Source of the DNA: Shimia sp051201625
GTDB taxonomy: Bacteria > Pseudomonadota > Alphaproteobacteria > Rhodobacterales > Rhodobacteraceae
Assembly: GCF_051201625.1 (NCBI RefSeq)
Contig: NZ_CP179203.1
Location: 3,968,001 to 4,032,000, forward strand
Length of the DNA: 64,000 bases
Direction of reading: 5' to 3'
Below the pieces are notes generated by a model, which was not told the origin of the DNA, ran no database searches, and worked only from the letters and a program-made list of their open reading frames with translations. A program made the position numbers and the translations under genes. Of this stretch, positions 61,934-64,000 are shown piece by piece (position 1 is the first letter of the stretch; each line of letters begins with the position of its first letter).

Positions 61934-62043
61934 TTTTTTCTCCCTTGCTGCCCCTTTTTGTCTCGGGGTGGCTAGGTTACATTTTAAAATCCCAACCGGC
62001 GGGCGTCACGCAACCAGTGGTTGGGGGCGGGAATCACGTCCGG

Positions 62044-62238
62044 TCAGAACCGGGCGGAATTATAGTATGCACGGGTGTGTGCGGTGTCCTGCATAGTAGT
62101 GCTGGATAGATCAACCGCCTGTGCTTCGCTCATTTGCGGTGCCATTACGACAACGGCTGCGGCAGCAGGCGCTGCAGCCGAGGCGATTTTCAGAAAATCA
62201 CGCCGCGAATGCTCAATGTTTTCGTCTGTTTTACTCAT
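62044..62238 (-). CDS. Small Tat-signal protein of the formate dehydrogenase region
   Basis: 64 residues, start at 62238 with AAGGAGGAAG just upstream. It has the twin-arginine signal SRRDFLKIASAAAPAAAAVV and a very short mature part ending in TRAYYNSARF. Small proteins of this form are recognised as formate-dehydrogenase-region Tat targets, present between the TorD-like and FdhA genes. The role is unknown, perhaps escorting the enzyme through the Tat system. Longer frames upstream lack a start with a ribosome site. Confidence 0.85.
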   Translation of the reverse strand: MSKTDENIEHSRRDFLKIASAAAPAAAAVVVMAPQMSEAQAVDLSSTTMQDTAHTRAYYNSARF

Positions 62239-62290
62239 CGCTTCCTCCTTTTTTGGCCGATCGGGGTCCGGCAGTTTCGTAGTTTGGCGT

Positions 62291-62899
62291 TTAACCCGCC
62301 CCCATGCGAAACGCTTGGATTTCAATCTCTAAGAATGCCTTGCCAACAGTACCGACAGGTGCATAAAAAACAGAATTCTGCGCGCCTTCAAGATCTGAGA
62401 AAAAATGCTCAGCCCATGGCGCGAGATGTTTGAAGAAAAAATCTTTTTGTTTGGGTAGCTCTACGGGTTCACCGAACCGGCCTCGGATCATGCCTGCCAT
62501 CATTTCAAGCAGTGAAGCAATATTATCTTCCGGTTCGTAAACGTTTGGAGCGCGCGTGATGCGCAGCGCCGCCATATCGCCACGCAGGATAGCCAAGGGT
62601 TTTTCATTCAAAAACCCGGTCAAGTAATAGCTGGCGTAGGGCATCAACTCACCTCGCGCAAGGCCAATGAACAAGGCATTAAACTCACGTTCAGCTGTCT
62701 TTGTATTGATCGCTCTACCAACACGCGAAAGCGTTGAAACGGCTCGCCCTAGGTCACTGTCATCTCCAGTAAGGTTCGACGCACGAGAAAGCAGGTTTTC
62801 ATCAGGTGGACCAGACAGCAGAGCCGAAAGGAAATCGTAAAGATCTGCACGCAATGCGTCTTCTTCCGCGATCTGCATATCCACAACTGCATCATTCAT
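62291..62899 (-). CDS. TorD-family molybdoenzyme chaperone
   Basis: 202 residues, all-helical composition. Core features are REFNALFIGLARGELMPYAS, the YxxxFxGxGRGEL-P-type signature of TorD/DmsD chaperones, and YLTGFLNEKPLA after it. The role is to bind the apo-FdhA signal region until the molybdenum cofactor is inserted, then hand it to Tat. Overlaps the DUF3306 gene by 4 bp (ATGA) and precedes the small Tat protein by about 50 bp. Confidence 0.87.
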   Translation of the reverse strand: MNDAVVDMQIAEEDALRADLYDFLSALLSGPPDENLLSRASNLTGDDSDLGRAVSTLSRVGRAINTKTAEREFNALFIGLARGELMPYASYYLTGFLNEKPLAILRGDMAALRITRAPNVYEPEDNIASLLEMMAGMIRGRFGEPVELPKQKDFFFKHLAPWAEHFFSDLEGAQNSVFYAPVGTVGKAFLEIEIQAFRMGAG

Positions 62900-63567
62900 G
62901 TTTTTTCTTTCAGGTTTGTTCTTTGACCTTCATCGAACGAAAAACGCATTCGGCGACTTGGCACTGAGGCCGGTTCGGGTTCAACAGCCATGCAAACAGA
63001 AGACGAGGTCGGGATTGGCTGAGCAGAGGTGACACTTTCTTCCGCCTGCGGTTCTTCCGACATGCAATCGACAACCTCAGCGAGAGACGGAGTGTTTTCC
63101 ACAAGAGCCTGATCGTCATCATCAGAAACTTTGTTCTCGGCTTCTTCAGCCTGCCGGGCCATCTCCTCTAAATGTTTAAGCATGCCTTTTCCGACCTGAT
63201 AAGTGGTCTGCATACCTTCGATTACCACAGCGCTATCCGTGTAGTCCTCTCCGTAATCGACCAAATTATCGACATTTGCTAAAATCGGGTTTGACAGCCA
63301 GAGTTTACGCAGGGCTCGGCGACGAATGCGTTCAGGCACGGCCTTTGCTAGGAAAACCGAAAAATCGTCGCCCTGCTCCAACGTGTCTGGGTCAGGCAAA
63401 TCGAGTTCAGCAAGAATGGCAGAGTCATCTTTATCTTCAAGCGCTGCGTGTGTCTCCGCTAACTCCGACTGTTCAGCTTCTCGTAATTCATGTTCCATCT
63501 CCGCCGCCACAGCGGCTTTTCGACGGCCCCAAAAATCGTCAGCACCTTGCGTGTTAGACCGAGTCAA
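62896..63567 (-). CDS. DUF3306 protein of the formate dehydrogenase operon
   Basis: 223 residues, acidic and low in complexity towards the C-terminus. The conserved part is the N-terminal half: DDFWGRRKAAVAAE, then LPDPDTLEQGDDFSVFLAKA and RRRALRKLWLSNPILANVD, which are typical DUF3306 blocks. No membrane segment or catalytic motif. The family occurs next to DUF3305 and FdhA in alphaproteobacteria and is presumed to aid maturation. ATGA overlaps on both sides. Confidence 0.82.
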   Translation of the reverse strand: MTRSNTQGADDFWGRRKAAVAAEMEHELREAEQSELAETHAALEDKDDSAILAELDLPDPDTLEQGDDFSVFLAKAVPERIRRRALRKLWLSNPILANVDNLVDYGEDYTDSAVVIEGMQTTYQVGKGMLKHLEEMARQAEEAENKVSDDDDQALVENTPSLAEVVDCMSEEPQAEESVTSAQPIPTSSSVCMAVEPEPASVPSRRMRFSFDEGQRTNLKEKT

Positions 63568-64000
63568 TTGAGCCTCCCACGACGAGGCGCGCGATAAACG
63601 TCAGTGAGTTGCGAAATACGCGGATCTCCCCGCCCTTCTTCAACAAGATCAATCCGCTTTTTATCACGGCGCCTTTTCACGAAAACCTCATCCTCATGGT
63701 ACTCTTCAACGAAATCGCGTATCAGAGCGACTAGACCCTCGGGCATTGGAACAAGCTCCACGATCTCTTCGCCACTATCTGCATAATCTTGAAATTCGTA
63801 AGGTGATGCTGTTGCCAGCAGAACCTCATAGGGCGCTGTTTCATCAGAGCCGATACGCTCCCTGAGGATGACCCCAACTGAGGGAATGCGGGCCGAAAGC
63901 CCGTTAAGATACGCTTCAGTGTCAGTGCGCCACAAATTTAACGGAACCGTTGCTGCATGGTATTCGATTGCGTCACCCTCTGACCTCAATACTTGCCAGT
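63564..64000 (-). CDS. DUF3305 protein, N-terminus beyond the window
   Basis: The frame is open to the right edge of the window and reads WQVLRSEGDAIEYHAATVPL at its start, the inner part of DUF3305 proteins, which normally have about 30 more residues before it. A TTG at 63989 is therefore internal, not the true start. The rest includes NLWRTDTEAYLNGLSARIPSV and a basic middle (VKRRRDKKRID). Function unknown; found with DUF3306 in formate dehydrogenase operons. Confidence 0.8.
   Translation of the reverse strand, partial: WQVLRSEGDAIEYHAATVPLNLWRTDTEAYLNGLSARIPSVGVILRERIGSDETAPYEVLLATASPYEFQDYADSGEEIVELVPMPEGLVALIRDFVEEYHEDEVFVKRRRDKKRIDLVEEGRGDPRISQLTDVYRAPRRGRLN

Overview
The window looks like a chromosomal segment of a marine alphaproteobacterium of the Rhodobacterales (Roseobacter group). 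The evidence is gene content and style: an aglEFGAK-type glucoside operon under a LacI regulator, an alphaproteobacterial formate dehydrogenase operon, HGGxG-type phage genes, dense operons with ATGA and TAATG overlaps, and moderate GC. I do not assign a species.

Layout. (1) 21-7940: alpha-glucoside ABC uptake operon (ATPase, frameshifted GH13 alpha-glucosidase, two permeases, binding protein) facing a LacI-family regulator, with three copies of a perfect AAAGCGCTTT palindrome. (2) About 8000-13820: a decayed accessory region holding phage-type remnants, a channel-like membrane protein, two broken sulfotransferase genes in AT-rich DNA and an IS3 transposase tail. It ends at the 3' end of a tRNA-Phe gene, and a degenerate copy of that 3' end lies at 8505-8527. 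This looks like an old tRNA-integrated island. (3) 14214-18292: class IV aminotransferase-like protein (PLP lysine apparently missing), kynureninase and a U32 peptidase-family protein. (4) 18346-26132: a tightly packed minus-strand glycan or glycolipid cluster with a nucleotide-sugar dehydrogenase, four GT-B glycosyltransferases, a histidine phosphatase, a deacetylase and a small methyltransferase. (5) 26349-34703: an MscS channel and an oligopeptide-type ABC importer.

(6) 34928-50395 is the most interesting part. A serine-palmitoyltransferase-like alpha-oxoamine synthase, a DUF4833-like protein, myo-inositol-1-phosphate synthase, a 3-ketosphinganine-reductase-like SDR, a CdsA-like cytidylyltransferase and an LptF/LptG pair run in order, mostly with overlapping ends. 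Next to them are a nucleotidyltransferase, a PimA-like glycosyltransferase, a Stealth phosphotransferase, an FGGY kinase and a CDP-alcohol phosphatidyltransferase. Together they read as a locus for making, decorating and possibly exporting an inositol-containing sphingolipid or glycophospholipid. A PvdE/SyrD-type ABC exporter with a membrane partner follows.

(7) 50841-64000: a minus-strand formate dehydrogenase operon (DUF3305, DUF3306, TorD-like chaperone, Tat-signal small protein, FdhA, FdhB, FdhC). It continues into a WD40-cytochrome c fusion, a 41-residue membrane protein, a response regulator without a recognisable GAFTGA motif, a sensor kinase and a multicopper oxidase. The last gene at the right edge is cut by the window.

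Functional calls rest on motifs read by eye; no database search was possible.
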